Shown here in pieces: positions 17,585-26,410 of a stretch of DNA of 60,939 nucleotides. The translations under genes were made by a program, and so were the position numbers. Within the stretch, counting starts at the first letter, position 1. Every line of letters starts with the position of its first letter. Origin of the DNA: Alkalimonas collagenimarina (GTDB lineage Bacteria; Pseudomonadota; Gammaproteobacteria; Enterobacterales; Alteromonadaceae); assembly GCF_030717845.1 (NCBI RefSeq), contig NZ_JAUZVZ010000025.1, positions 1-60,939 on the forward strand, written 5' to 3'. The notes below the pieces were generated by a model. The model was not told the origin of the DNA. It saw nothing but the letters and a program-made list of their open reading frames with translations, and did not search any database.

Positions 17585-18364
17585 ATGAAGTATGTAGTTA
17601 TTCTGGCAGGCTGCCTTATACTGGCTGGTTGCTCTGCTATGCCAAAACCACGTTTTCATTTGAGTCCCGCAGAAGTGGATCAGCCGAGTCAGTTGATGCA
17701 AGAGCTTTGGCAAAAACCCCGGCCTCAGCATGGCATACCTGTCTCTGTTTATGCCTTTAGAGATCAAACCGGTCAATACAAACCACAAGCAAATGTTTCA
17801 AGCTTTTCAACTGCAGTCACTCAAGGCGGTACTTCGATGTTGACTCAGATATTGCTGGAGTCTGGCTGGTTTGCGCCTCTTGAACGTGAAGGTTTACAAA
17901 ACTTACTAACGGAACGGAAGATCCATGGCTCAAGCCGAACATCAACCGAGTTGCCACCATTGCGAGAAGCCCGCCTTTTATTTGAAGGTGGGATTATTAG
18001 TTATGAAACCAACCTGACGACCGGTGGTTTTGGTATGGAGTATTTTGGCATCGGTGCTTCTGAATTGTTTCGGGAAGATCAAGTGACGGTTTATTTGCGG
18101 GCGATTGATGTTCATACGGGGCAGGTCTTGTTGTCGGTGTCATCCACTAAAAAAGTGTTTTCGCATGAACTTAGGGCGGGGCTATTTCGCTATGTATCAA
18201 TAAACCGTCTTGCTGAAATGGAAACTGGCTATTCAACCAACGAGCCGGTGCAATTTTCAGTTCGCCAGGCTATGGAGACAGCGGTAGCCGATGTAATTGA
18301 TAAAGGTCAGCAGCAGGGATTTTGGCGAGCAGGGAGCCAACCCTCACTAGAGTCTGCCGGCTAA
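17585..18364 (+). CDS. csgG: Curli secretion channel lipoprotein CsgG
   Basis: Outer-membrane lipoprotein that forms the nonameric curli secretion pore. The 259-residue product has a lipoprotein signal with lipobox LAGC (Cys16 after LILAG). The CsgG core includes PVSVYAFRDQTGQYKP, STAVTQGGTSMLTQILLES and the LEREGLQNLLTERKI segment. GGIISYETNLTTGGFG lies in the barrel-forming region. E. coli CsgG is 277 residues, so length is normal. Its stop codon overlaps the stop of the convergent csgD-like gene by 2 bp, leaving no room for a terminator. Confidence 0.95.
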   Translation: MKYVVILAGCLILAGCSAMPKPRFHLSPAEVDQPSQLMQELWQKPRPQHGIPVSVYAFRDQTGQYKPQANVSSFSTAVTQGGTSMLTQILLESGWFAPLEREGLQNLLTERKIHGSSRTSTELPPLREARLLFEGGIISYETNLTTGGFGMEYFGIGASELFREDQVTVYLRAIDVHTGQVLLSVSSTKKVFSHELRAGLFRYVSINRLAEMETGYSTNEPVQFSVRQAMETAVADVIDKGQQQGFWRAGSQPSLESAG

Positions 18365-19032
18365 AGCGTACGTGAAGGGCTGGACTGTTGAATCCATCGT
18401 AGCAGTTCAACCCGATTACGAGATTTTGTTTTTCTGAATATGGAAGACAAGTGCGCTTTTACTGTATGAGCACTGATATTAAGTGCCATCGCAACTTCTT
18501 TATTACGCGAACCATCAGCAACCAGTTGAATAATCTTCTTTTCTTGTTTTGTTAATAATTGAATGGCTGATAACGCTTCTGGATCAAAGCCTTGATTAAA
18601 GCGTTGTTGCAACACTTCATCAACTAGCTCGGACATAATTGCCCTAGGGTAGTACAGCTCTCCAGCCATCATTGCTTTGATAGCGTTTAATACTCTATCG
18701 AGTTGCTCATCACGGTAAATCAAGCCGCGGATACCAATGTTTAATGCGTAATTAGGATCGACAAAACTGCGTTCTACCTGATAAAGAAAAACTGGAGCGA
18801 GCTGCATACAATGCTGCAAGTCTTCTGATATGCCTCGTTTTCCTAGCTGTCTACCATAAAAAGGGAAAGCAACTAGAGTGCCATTACGAATACTTTTTCC
18901 TTGTAAATCTGGTTTAATGGTTTGTTCAACTTTGATATTAATCGATTCGGCGAGTAGCGCCATATTGGATGTTTGTTCTTTTTCAGTAATGATTAAAAGT
19001 TTTGTAAAACGTTCCATCGGTATACCATTCAA
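18361..19032 (-). CDS. CsgD-like LuxR-family transcriptional regulator
   Basis: Probable regulator of the adjacent curli operon, with 223 residues. The N-terminal half resembles a degenerate receiver domain: the strand that should carry the phosphorylated Asp reads LVAFPFYG and has none. The C-terminal GerE-type helix-turn-helix is clear (LTKQEKKIIQLVADG, NKEVAMALNISAHTVKAHL). This domain layout and size match CsgD of E. coli (216). It is convergent with csgG, with overlapping stop codons. The start is ATG 19032; ATG 19017 (MERFTKLL) is an alternative. The csgD symbol is withheld because the N-terminal half is divergent. Confidence 0.82.
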   Translation of the reverse strand: MNGIPMERFTKLLIITEKEQTSNMALLAESINIKVEQTIKPDLQGKSIRNGTLVAFPFYGRQLGKRGISEDLQHCMQLAPVFLYQVERSFVDPNYALNIGIRGLIYRDEQLDRVLNAIKAMMAGELYYPRAIMSELVDEVLQQRFNQGFDPEALSAIQLLTKQEKKIIQLVADGSRNKEVAMALNISAHTVKAHLSSIFRKTKSRNRVELLRWIQQSSPSRTL

Positions 19033-19247
19033 CTGACCTAGGTCAAAGCTACTAGTCTAATGCCTGCTATAGTGTGCTTTTGTCTTAAAGATTGCAAGTG
19101 TAAATTGAACATCAGCAACAGTATAAATCTATGCTTTTTAAAGGCAACAATACATGCATTTTAGAATACTATTTCTTGGTAACATGCTGAATCTAAATCT
19201 ATAGGCATGGTAGAATAGAGGTTCATGACAGAGCCGAGAGAACCTGA

Positions 19248-19721
19248 ATGATTAAAAAAGTTTTGTTTGTTTGCCTTGGTAATATATGCCGGTCACCAAC
19301 GGCTCATGCGGTGTTCCGCCAGAAAGCGAAAGAGCGCCGTATATCGGTTGAAATCGAGTCAGCTGGAACTAGTGCATACCATCAGGGTGCGAAGCCCGAT
19401 CAACGAAGTGTCGCTTTAGGGCTGCAACGAGGCTATGATTTTTCGGCTATTTTTTCACGCCCGGTGAAAGACAATGACTTTGCTTATTATGATGAGATTT
19501 ATGCGATGGATGCGCAAAATTTGGCTGATTTAGAGCGGCGATGTCCTGCTGACTATAAAAGTAAATTGATGCTTTTTTTACAGTTTCATCCTGAGTATCC
19601 AAGACTTCAAGAAGTGCCGGATCCTTATTATGGTGGCACTCGTGGGTTTGAGCGAGTGATGGATTTAATCGAGCAGGGCTGTGACGCTTTACTGGACCAA
19701 CATCAGCATATCAGCTCATGA
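19248..19721 (+). CDS. Low-molecular-weight protein-tyrosine phosphatase
   Basis: A 157-residue cytoplasmic cysteine phosphatase of the Wzb/Etp/arsenate-reductase-like fold. The N-terminal catalytic loop is CLGNICRSP (CX5R, Cys at residue 9), and the general-acid loop is VPDPYYGG near residue 124. Length is normal. In exopolysaccharide loci such enzymes dephosphorylate tyrosine kinases, but no kinase or capsule gene lies nearby, so it is probably a stand-alone phosphatase of the YfkJ type. It is flanked by the curli regulator (divergent) and a DAHP synthase gene. Family is certain, substrate unknown. Confidence 0.93.
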   Translation: MIKKVLFVCLGNICRSPTAHAVFRQKAKERRISVEIESAGTSAYHQGAKPDQRSVALGLQRGYDFSAIFSRPVKDNDFAYYDEIYAMDAQNLADLERRCPADYKSKLMLFLQFHPEYPRLQEVPDPYYGGTRGFERVMDLIEQGCDALLDQHQHISS

Positions 19722-19857
19722 TTTTGTAACTCAGTTACTTTTTGTTGGCGATAGAGCCACTGAATTGCTAGTTTTCCAGTTTATTTAGCCGTAAAGATTG
19801 CTTTTAGTGAGTAATAAATTTACTTTGTGATCAAATTTAATTGATGAGGACATGTAC

Positions 19858-21207
19858 GTGAGCCAATGGACGCCACAAAGCTGGCGGGACTTCCCTATAC
19901 AGCAACAACCAAAGTATCAAGATAACGCTTTGGTTCGCCAAATCGAGCAGCAATTGCATAAATATCCGCCTTTGGTTTTTGCTCAAGAAACACGTGACTT
20001 GTTTAAACAGCTCGGGCAGGTTGCTGAAGGCGAAGCATTTTTGCTACAAGGTGGGGATTGTGCTGAGAGCTTTGCTGATTTTAATGCACCTAAAATTCGT
20101 GACACTTTTAAAGTGTTACTTCAGATGGCGGTGGTATTAACCTTTGCAGGGCGCAGCCCGGTTGTTAAAGTAGCTCGTATGGCGGGGCAGTATGCGAAAC
20201 CTCGCTCCAGCGACCTGGAAACCATTGATGGGGTTAGTTTGCCTAGTTACCGCGGTGATATTATCAATAGCTCCGAGTTTACGGCATCCTCGCGTGAGCC
20301 TGATCCGAACCGTTTAGTCACGGCTTATCATCATTCAGCTGCTTCACTTAACCTGCTGCGAGCGTTTGCTCAAGGTGGTTTGGCCGATTTACATCAGGTC
20401 AATCGTTGGAATATGAGCTTTGTTGAGAGCAATCCTCTTAAAGACCGTTATCAGGATATTTCTCAGCGGATCCAAGAGGCTCTGCGTTTCATGGAAGTAT
20501 GTGGCATTACTTCGCAAACTGCGCCTTCCATTCGCGAAACACAGCTGTATACCTCACATGAGGCTCTACTGCTCAATTATGAAGAAGCGCTAACGCGGCG
20601 CGATTCTTTGACGGGTGATTGGTACGATTGCTCTGCTCATATGGTGTGGATAGGCGAGCGAACCCGCCAATTGGATCATGCCCATATTGAATTTTTCCGC
20701 GGTATTCATAACCCTGTTGGTGTCAAAGTTGGCCCGGGTATGAAAGAAGATGAGCTGATACGTTTAATTGATGCATTGAATCCTGAAAATAAAGCAGGGC
20801 GTTTAACTCTGATCACCCGGATGGGAGCAGATAATCTTGCGGATAAATTACCTGCTTTGGTACGTAAAGTTCAGCAAGAAGGTCGCAAGGTGGTTTGGAG
20901 CTCCGACCCCATGCATGGCAATACCGTTAAAGCCAGCAACAACTACAAAACACGTGACTTTGAAGCTATTTTACGTGAAATTAGACAGTTTTTTGCTGTG
21001 CATCAAGCTGAGGGCAGCCATGCTGGTGGTATTCATCTGGAAATGACCGGTGAGCATGTTACTGAGTGTACTGGTGGTGCTTATGGTTTGAGTGAGCAAG
21101 ATTTAGCTCAGCGATACTTCACGCAATGTGATCCGAGATTAAACTCTGACCAAGTGCTTGAGCTGGCCTTTTTGATTGCCGATAGCTTACGAACAGGAGC
21201 GGTTTAA
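19858..21207 (+). CDS. Class II 3-deoxy-D-arabino-heptulosonate 7-phosphate (DAHP) synthase
   Basis: Condenses phosphoenolpyruvate and erythrose 4-phosphate, the entry step to the shikimate pathway. It is the plant/mycobacterial (type II) form: WTPQSWR near the N-terminus, [11 protein letters not shown] (metal-binding Cys), [11 protein letters not shown] and [10 protein letters not shown] are all hallmarks. Length is 449 residues. I set the start at GTG 19858 because GAGGA lies 7 bp upstream; an ATG at 19852 touches that site. It is a monocistronic gene with a strong downstream terminator. The long N-terminal region is typical of the class and can carry feedback sites; specificity cannot be read by eye. 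Confidence 0.95.
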   Translation: MSQWTPQSWRDFPIQQQPKYQDNALVRQIEQQLHKYPPLVFAQETRDLFKQLGQVAEGEAFLLQGGDCAESFADFNAPKIRDTFKVLLQMAVVLTFAGRSPVVKVARMAGQYAKPRSSDLETIDGVSLPSYRGDIINSSEFTASSREPDPNRLVTAYHHSAASLNLLRAFAQGGLADLHQVNRWNMSFVESNPLKDRYQDISQRIQEALRFMEVCGITSQTAPSIRETQLYTSHEALLLNYEEALTRRDSLTGDWYDCSAHMVWIGERTRQLDHAHIEFFRGIHNPVGVKVGPGMKEDELIRLIDALNPENKAGRLTLITRMGADNLADKLPALVRKVQQEGRKVVWSSDPMHGNTVKASNNYKTRDFEAILREIRQFFAVHQAEGSHAGGIHLEMTGEHVTECTGGAYGLSEQDLAQRYFTQCDPRLNSDQVLELAFLIADSLRTGAV

Positions 21208-21232
21208 TAGCGGCCCGCAAAGTAGTGTACAT

Positions 21233-21271
21233 AAAAAAGCCCTGGTGTGTTGTGCACTCAGGGCTTTTTTT
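21233..21271. terminator. Bidirectional terminator, DAHP synthase / ppsR
   Basis: AAAAAAGCCCTG and CAGGGCTTTTTT form a 12-bp inverted repeat around a 14-nt loop. It lies 25 bp after the DAHP synthase stop and just before the convergent ppsR stop, so it serves both genes. Confidence 0.9.
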
Positions 21272-21285
21272 AAAGTCCATAGCCT

Positions 21286-22095
21286 TTAATGGCGCTGACG
21301 CTTTAGCCCTGTAATCGCCATGATTTTGGCTGACATTTCCTCAATTGAAAGTTGTGATGAATTTAAAAACGGAATCTGTTCTCGTCGGTACAGCTGTTCA
21401 ACCTGATTTAGCTCATGGCGGCATTGCTGTATAGATGCATAACGGCTATTGGCCCGGCGCTGTTGGCGAATGTCACTTAATCGCTGAGCACTAATAGTCA
21501 GGCCAAATAGCTTATTTTTGTTTTTACGTAATACGTCTGGTAGTTGCAACTGCTCCATATCTTCTTCAACGAAAGGGTAATTCGCGGCTTTGATGCCATA
21601 TTGCAGCGCGAGGTACAAGCTGGTCGGGGTTTTACCTGAGCGGCTCACCCCAACCAAAATGATATCGGCTTTATCAAAGTCTTTCATATTTGAGCCATCA
21701 TCATTGGCCAACGCATAATTGACGGCATCAATACGATAGTCATAGGTTTTTTCATGCATGCTGTGCGTTCGATGTGTTTTCGGGACTGGCGCCATGCCGA
21801 GCTCTTGCTGCACCTTGCTGATTAAACTTTCTAAAAAGTCATAGCACACGCCCTCACTGCCTCGAATCACATCCCGTAACGCTTCATCGACAAAGGTTTG
21901 AAATACCAAAGGCCGTTGCCCGCTAGCAGCGAAGCGATCGTTAATCACTATTTTTAATTGTTCTGCTTGCTCGATAGTCTCAATAAATGGAATAGTCACA
22001 TGTTCAAGTTCGGCAGGAAACAAGGACAATAAGGCATGGCCAAAAACCTCGGAAGTAATGGCGGTGCCATCGGATATATAGAATGCTGTTCTCAC
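21286..22095 (-). CDS. ppsR: Phosphoenolpyruvate synthase regulatory protein (bifunctional kinase/pyrophosphorylase)
   Basis: DUF299 enzyme that inactivates PEP synthase by ADP-dependent phosphorylation of a threonine next to the catalytic histidine, and reactivates it by Pi-dependent dephosphorylation. The 269 residues are normal. Family signatures are the N-terminal FYISDGTAITSE, the P-loop VGVSRSGKTPTSLYLA around residue 148, and GLTISAQRLSDIRQQRR near residue 200. It is divergent from ppsA, its target, with only about 165 bp between the two start codons, which is the usual arrangement in gammaproteobacteria. Confidence 0.97.
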   Translation of the reverse strand: MRTAFYISDGTAITSEVFGHALLSLFPAELEHVTIPFIETIEQAEQLKIVINDRFAASGQRPLVFQTFVDEALRDVIRGSEGVCYDFLESLISKVQQELGMAPVPKTHRTHSMHEKTYDYRIDAVNYALANDDGSNMKDFDKADIILVGVSRSGKTPTSLYLALQYGIKAANYPFVEEDMEQLQLPDVLRKNKNKLFGLTISAQRLSDIRQQRRANSRYASIQQCRHELNQVEQLYRREQIPFLNSSQLSIEEMSAKIMAITGLKRQRH

Positions 22096-22125
22096 CTCAA
22101 CCTCGCTGATGTTGAATGAACGAAA

Positions 22126-22144
22126 CGTATACCATATTTATACG
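22126..22144. repeat. Inverted repeat between ppsR and ppsA
   Basis: CGTATA-N7-TATACG, two perfect 6-bp arms, lies 31 bp upstream of the ppsR start and 117 bp upstream of the ppsA start. It could be an operator shared by the two genes, or the arms could be -10-like hexamers facing both ways. The regulator is unknown. Confidence 0.4.
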
Positions 22145-22260
22145 ATACCAGGATGCAATCACTGCAATACAACAGTTTATTTGCAGCGCAGCAGCGTGTA
22201 AACTCAAATGTAATTCAAGATGTAAGCTTACAGCACTGGCAACAAAATGGAGATAACACT

Positions 22261-24636
22261 GTGCAAAAATATGTAATCTGGTATCAGGACCTAGGGATGG
22301 GGGATGTCGACCGGGTCGGTGGTAAAAACGCCTCTCTGGGTGAAATGATTAGTAATCTGGCAGGAGCCGGTGTTCAGGTGCCTGGTGGCTTTGCTACAAC
22401 GGCTGAGGCTTTTAATTTATTTTTAGAGCAAAGTGGCCTTAATGAGCGTATCTATAATCGACTGGATACCCTGAATGTTGATGATGTCAGTGCACTCAAT
22501 GCTGCAGGTGCCGATATTCGCCAGTGGATTATTGATACGCCTTTTCAACCTGACTTTGAGCAGGCTATTCGCTCGGCGTATCAACAACTTCATTCTGATC
22601 CAACCAAAGATTTATCGTTTGCGGTGCGTTCATCGGCCACTGCGGAAGACATGCCAGATGCGTCCTTTGCCGGACAGCAAGAAACCTTTCTCAATGTCCG
22701 TGGTTATGATGCGGTAATTGAAGCCATAAAGCATGTGTTTGCATCACTGTTTAATGACCGGGCGATTTCTTATCGGGTGCATCAGGGCTATGACCACCGT
22801 GGGGTAGCATTATCCGCCGGTATCCAGCGCATGGTGCGCTCCGACTGTGCAGCTTCTGGCGTTATGTTTACCTTGGATACCGAGTCTGGCTATGAAGATG
22901 TCGTATTTATCACTTCCTCTTACGGTCTTGGCGAAATGGTGGTGCAGGGTGCAGTCAACCCAGATGAATTCTATGTGCACAAGCAAACGCTACAAGCTGG
23001 ACGGCCTGCTGTGGTCAAGCGTAACCTTGGCAGTAAGCTGATCCAAATGGTGTACTCCAACCAACAGCAACATGGCAAGCAAGTGGTGATTGAAGATGTT
23101 GAACCTGAGCTACGTAAACATTTTTCACTCAGTGATAGCGAAATAGAGCAACTCGCTCAGCAAGCCATCATCATTGAGCAACACTATAAACGGCCGATGG
23201 ACATCGAATGGGCCAAAGATGGTATTGATGGCCAACTCTATATCGTACAAGCCCGCCCAGAAACAGTGCGTAGCCGTGATGACAACACGCGGCTTGAGCG
23301 CTTTCAACTGAATGAAACAGGGGCCTTACTTATTGAAGGCCGTGCTATTGGTCAACGTATTGGCTCTGGTAAAGCGAAGGTCTTGGCTGGTATCGAACAG
23401 ATGGATCAAGTTCAGCCGGGCGACGTGCTGGTGACCGATATGACCGATCCTGATTGGGAGCCGATCATGAAACGTGCTTCAGCTATCGTAACCAATAGAG
23501 GCGGCCGAACTTGCCATGCCGCCATCATTGCGCGTGAGCTCGGGATCCCTGCGGTCGTAGGCTGTGGTGATGCGACCAAGAAAATTACTGATGGCTCGGA
23601 TGTTACCGTATCGTGCGCCGAAGGCGACACTGGCTTTGTTTATCAAGGCTTATTGGACTACAAAATTGTGAGTTCAAATGTCGACAAAATGCCTGAACTT
23701 GGCATGAAAGTGATGATGAACGTGGGTAATCCAGAGCGGGCCTTTGCTTTTTCACGCTTGCCAAATGCCGGTGTTGGGTTGGCTCGGCTTGAGTTTATTA
23801 TCAATCGCATGATCGGAGTTCACCCCAAAGCGTTAATCAACTACAGCGAACAGGATGCCGAGACTAAATCCCTGATAGATGAAGTGATGGCTGGATACAG
23901 TAGCCCTACAGAGTTTTATATTGCCAAACTGACCGAGGGGATTGCAACTCTGGCTTGTGCTTTTGCGCCACAAAAAGTCATTGTCCGAATGTCTGATTTT
24001 AAATCGAACGAGTACGCCAACTTAATTGGTGGTCGAGCATACGAGCCGCACGAAGAAAACCCGATGATTGGTTTTCGTGGCGCTGCTCGTTATATTTCTG
24101 AAAACTTCCGTGATTGCTTTGCCCTGGAAGTTGAAGCGTTAAAGCGAGTACGGAATGAGATGGGTTTTCACAATGTAGAAGTGATGATCCCCTTTGTTCG
24201 TACTTTAGAAGAAGCACAAGATGTTACGCGATTGCTGGCAGAGCATGGATTAAAGCGTGGCGAGCATGGGCTGCGGTTGATCATGATGTGTGAGTTGCCA
24301 TCCAATGCCTTGCTAGCGACTGAGTTCTTGCAGTATTTTGATGGTTTCTCCATTGGTTCAAACGATTTGACGCAGCTGACATTGGGACTAGACCGAGACA
24401 GTGGCTTAATAGCGCACTTATTTGATGAGCGTAATCCTGCCATTAAAAAGTTATTGGAAATGGCTATTCAAGCATGTAAGGCGGAAGGTAAATATGTCGG
24501 TATTTGTGGTCAAGGACCATCCGATCATGATGATTTTGCCGCCTGGCTGATGGAGCAGGGCATTGATAGTGTTTCGTTAAATCCGGATACCGTTGTCGAA
24601 ACATGGCTCTATCTGGCCGATAAATACGGCCAGTAA
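22261..24636 (+). CDS. ppsA: Phosphoenolpyruvate synthase
   Basis: Converts pyruvate and ATP to phosphoenolpyruvate, AMP and Pi for gluconeogenesis. The start is set at GTG 22261 ([20 protein letters not shown]), with GGAG 8 bp upstream. This gives 791 residues against 792 in E. coli; a longer in-frame version from 22153 adds 36 residues with no family similarity. Domains in order: ATP-grasp-like nucleotide-binding domain (1-360, [20 protein letters not shown]), phosphohistidine domain with catalytic His in [14 protein letters not shown], and a PEP/pyruvate-binding barrel ending with [10 protein letters not shown]. The Thr before Cys-His is the expected PpsR target. A terminator follows. Confidence 0.97.
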   Translation: MQKYVIWYQDLGMGDVDRVGGKNASLGEMISNLAGAGVQVPGGFATTAEAFNLFLEQSGLNERIYNRLDTLNVDDVSALNAAGADIRQWIIDTPFQPDFEQAIRSAYQQLHSDPTKDLSFAVRSSATAEDMPDASFAGQQETFLNVRGYDAVIEAIKHVFASLFNDRAISYRVHQGYDHRGVALSAGIQRMVRSDCAASGVMFTLDTESGYEDVVFITSSYGLGEMVVQGAVNPDEFYVHKQTLQAGRPAVVKRNLGSKLIQMVYSNQQQHGKQVVIEDVEPELRKHFSLSDSEIEQLAQQAIIIEQHYKRPMDIEWAKDGIDGQLYIVQARPETVRSRDDNTRLERFQLNETGALLIEGRAIGQRIGSGKAKVLAGIEQMDQVQPGDVLVTDMTDPDWEPIMKRASAIVTNRGGRTCHAAIIARELGIPAVVGCGDATKKITDGSDVTVSCAEGDTGFVYQGLLDYKIVSSNVDKMPELGMKVMMNVGNPERAFAFSRLPNAGVGLARLEFIINRMIGVHPKALINYSEQDAETKSLIDEVMAGYSSPTEFYIAKLTEGIATLACAFAPQKVIVRMSDFKSNEYANLIGGRAYEPHEENPMIGFRGAARYISENFRDCFALEVEALKRVRNEMGFHNVEVMIPFVRTLEEAQDVTRLLAEHGLKRGEHGLRLIMMCELPSNALLATEFLQYFDGFSIGSNDLTQLTLGLDRDSGLIAHLFDERNPAIKKLLEMAIQACKAEGKYVGICGQGPSDHDDFAAWLMEQGIDSVSLNPDTVVETWLYLADKYGQ

Positions 24637-24660
24637 AGGTTTCGTATGCACATCACATAT

Positions 24661-24687
24661 AGCCTGCTTGTATAAGCAGGCTTTTTT
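24661..24687 (+). terminator. Rho-independent terminator of ppsA
   Basis: AGCCTGCTT-GTAT-AAGCAGGCT is a 9-bp perfect stem followed by TTTTT, 24 bp past the ppsA stop. Confidence 0.92.
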
Positions 24688-24803
24688 CATCACAAAAAAT
24701 AAGTCAATGACAGCATAACCACCAGGTCTGTGTAGCGGTTCTTGTTGAACTGTGGCAGAGTAATACCTTCAGATAAAACAATAAAAAATTTTAGGGGAAT
24801 ACC

Positions 24804-26348
24804 ATGGAAGCCTTTGTTAGTTTCCTGAATGGGATCATTTGGAGCCCGGCACTGATTTTCTTGTGTCTGGGTGCAGGTTTGTTCTATTCAATTTTAACGC
24901 GCTTTGCTCAGGTGCGTCATTTCAGAGAAATGTGGAGTTTGTTGTTTAGCTCCTCAGAATCCGCCAAAGGGATTTCGTCGTTTCAGGCACTTGCCGTTAC
25001 CTTATCCGGTCGGGTTGGTGTCGGTAATATTGCGGGTGTGGCTGCTGCCATTGGTTTTGGTGGCCCCGGCGCAGTATTTTGGATGTGGGTAGTCGCCTTT
25101 TTAGGGGCGAGTACTGCGTATGCTGAATCCACGCTTGGCCAAATATATAAAGTAGAAGAAGATGGCCAGTATCGTGGTGGCCCAGCGTATTACTTTGAGC
25201 GCTGCCTTGGGCAAAAATGGTTGGCCATTTTATTTGCCATTTCTGCCATTATAGCCTGTGGTATCTTCTTGCCAGGTGTGCAAGCTAATGCGGTTGGTAA
25301 CGCAGTGACTCAGGTGTTTGGTGACGGCACTATGGTCAGCACCGATTACGGCGAAGTTGGTGTTCATAAGTTAATCGCTCTTGCTATCATTATGATCGTG
25401 CTTGCTTTCATTATCTTTGGTGGTATTAAGCGCATTGCCCACTTCACGCAAATTGTGGTGCCTTTTATGGCGTTGGGCTACATCGTAATGGCATTGATCA
25501 TTATCTTTTTAAACCTGAATCAGTTACCAGGTATTATCTCACTGATCCTTTCCGATGCCTTTACCGCGCAAGCGGGCTTCGGTGCCGCCATAGGGTGGGG
25601 AGTTAAACGCGGTATTTATTCGAATGAAGCAGGTCAGGGAACAGGCCCTCATGCTGCATCTGCTGCAGAGGTTGATCACCCAGCGCAGCAAGGCTTAGTG
25701 CAGGCCTTTTCGGTCTATGTTGATACATTATTCGTCTGTTCAGCCACGGCTTTCATGATTTTGATTACTCAGCAGTTCAACGTACAAACTGAAGACTTCA
25801 ACGCAGTCACTGGTGCTGGCACCATGATTATACAAAATGTTGATATTACAACTGAAGTGGCTTCGCCTGCCTTTACCCAGATGGCACTGAATAGCGTGTT
25901 TGGTCAGTTTGGTCAGGTGTTTGTTGGTATTGCTATCTTCTTCTTTGCCTTTACCACTATTCTGGCGTACTACTACATTGCGGAAACCAACGTCGCATAC
26001 TTGAATCGCTTTTTCAGAAACCGCTTCTCGTTGCTGGTAGTCAAGCTGATGATCATGTTTATGGTGGCCTATGGTACGGTAAATAGCTCCGGTTATATTT
26101 GGGGCTTGGGCGATGTCGGGGTAGGGTTAATGGCCTGGATCAACATCGTCGGTATTCTGGTCATATTCTTCGTAGCTAAGCCAGCTATCATGTGTCTACG
26201 TGATTACGAAGCACAGTTGAAGTCCGGCCAACCGATTACCTTTGACCCGGTAAAGCTAGGTATTAAAAACGCAACCTTTTGGGAGAAGCGATTAGCCAAG
26301 TCGAGATCTACCGAAGGGTCTGCACCAGCACCACAAAAAGCTGAATAA
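24804..26348 (+). CDS. Sodium:alanine symporter family protein (AGCS)
   Basis: Inner-membrane Na+-coupled amino-acid importer of 514 residues with about 10-11 hydrophobic helices. Family signatures are GVGNIAGVAAAIGFGGPGA around residue 72, where helix 1 contacts substrate and sodium, and SNEAGQGTGPHAASAAE near residue 272. It has an extra loop, about 20 residues (DGTMVSTDYGEVGVHK), between helices. The C-terminus is short and charged. ATG 24804 has AGGGG about 9 bp upstream. The gene appears monocistronic. Substrate is probably alanine or glycine by family; sequence alone cannot settle it. Confidence 0.95.
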   Translation: MEAFVSFLNGIIWSPALIFLCLGAGLFYSILTRFAQVRHFREMWSLLFSSSESAKGISSFQALAVTLSGRVGVGNIAGVAAAIGFGGPGAVFWMWVVAFLGASTAYAESTLGQIYKVEEDGQYRGGPAYYFERCLGQKWLAILFAISAIIACGIFLPGVQANAVGNAVTQVFGDGTMVSTDYGEVGVHKLIALAIIMIVLAFIIFGGIKRIAHFTQIVVPFMALGYIVMALIIIFLNLNQLPGIISLILSDAFTAQAGFGAAIGWGVKRGIYSNEAGQGTGPHAASAAEVDHPAQQGLVQAFSVYVDTLFVCSATAFMILITQQFNVQTEDFNAVTGAGTMIIQNVDITTEVASPAFTQMALNSVFGQFGQVFVGIAIFFFAFTTILAYYYIAETNVAYLNRFFRNRFSLLVVKLMIMFMVAYGTVNSSGYIWGLGDVGVGLMAWINIVGILVIFFVAKPAIMCLRDYEAQLKSGQPITFDPVKLGIKNATFWEKRLAKSRSTEGSAPAPQKAE

Positions 26349-26368
26349 AATACTACCCTTGACTGGAT

Positions 26369-26392
26369 AAGGGGCGATAACTATCGCCCCTT
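26369..26392. terminator. Hairpin between convergent AGCS symporter and ABC exporter genes
   Basis: AAGGGGCGATA-AC-TATCGCCCCTT is an 11-bp perfect inverted repeat in the convergent gap. The T-rich flank is interrupted (ATTATTAT), so termination may be only moderate, but position and stem strength favour this role. Confidence 0.7.
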
Positions 26393-26410
26393 ATTATTAT
26401 GCAGTTTAGG

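Noticed and set aside
22153-22260. 36-residue N-terminal extension of PEP synthase
   Set aside because: It has no Shine-Dalgarno site and no family similarity; GTG 22261 gives the normal length with GGAG at 8 bp.
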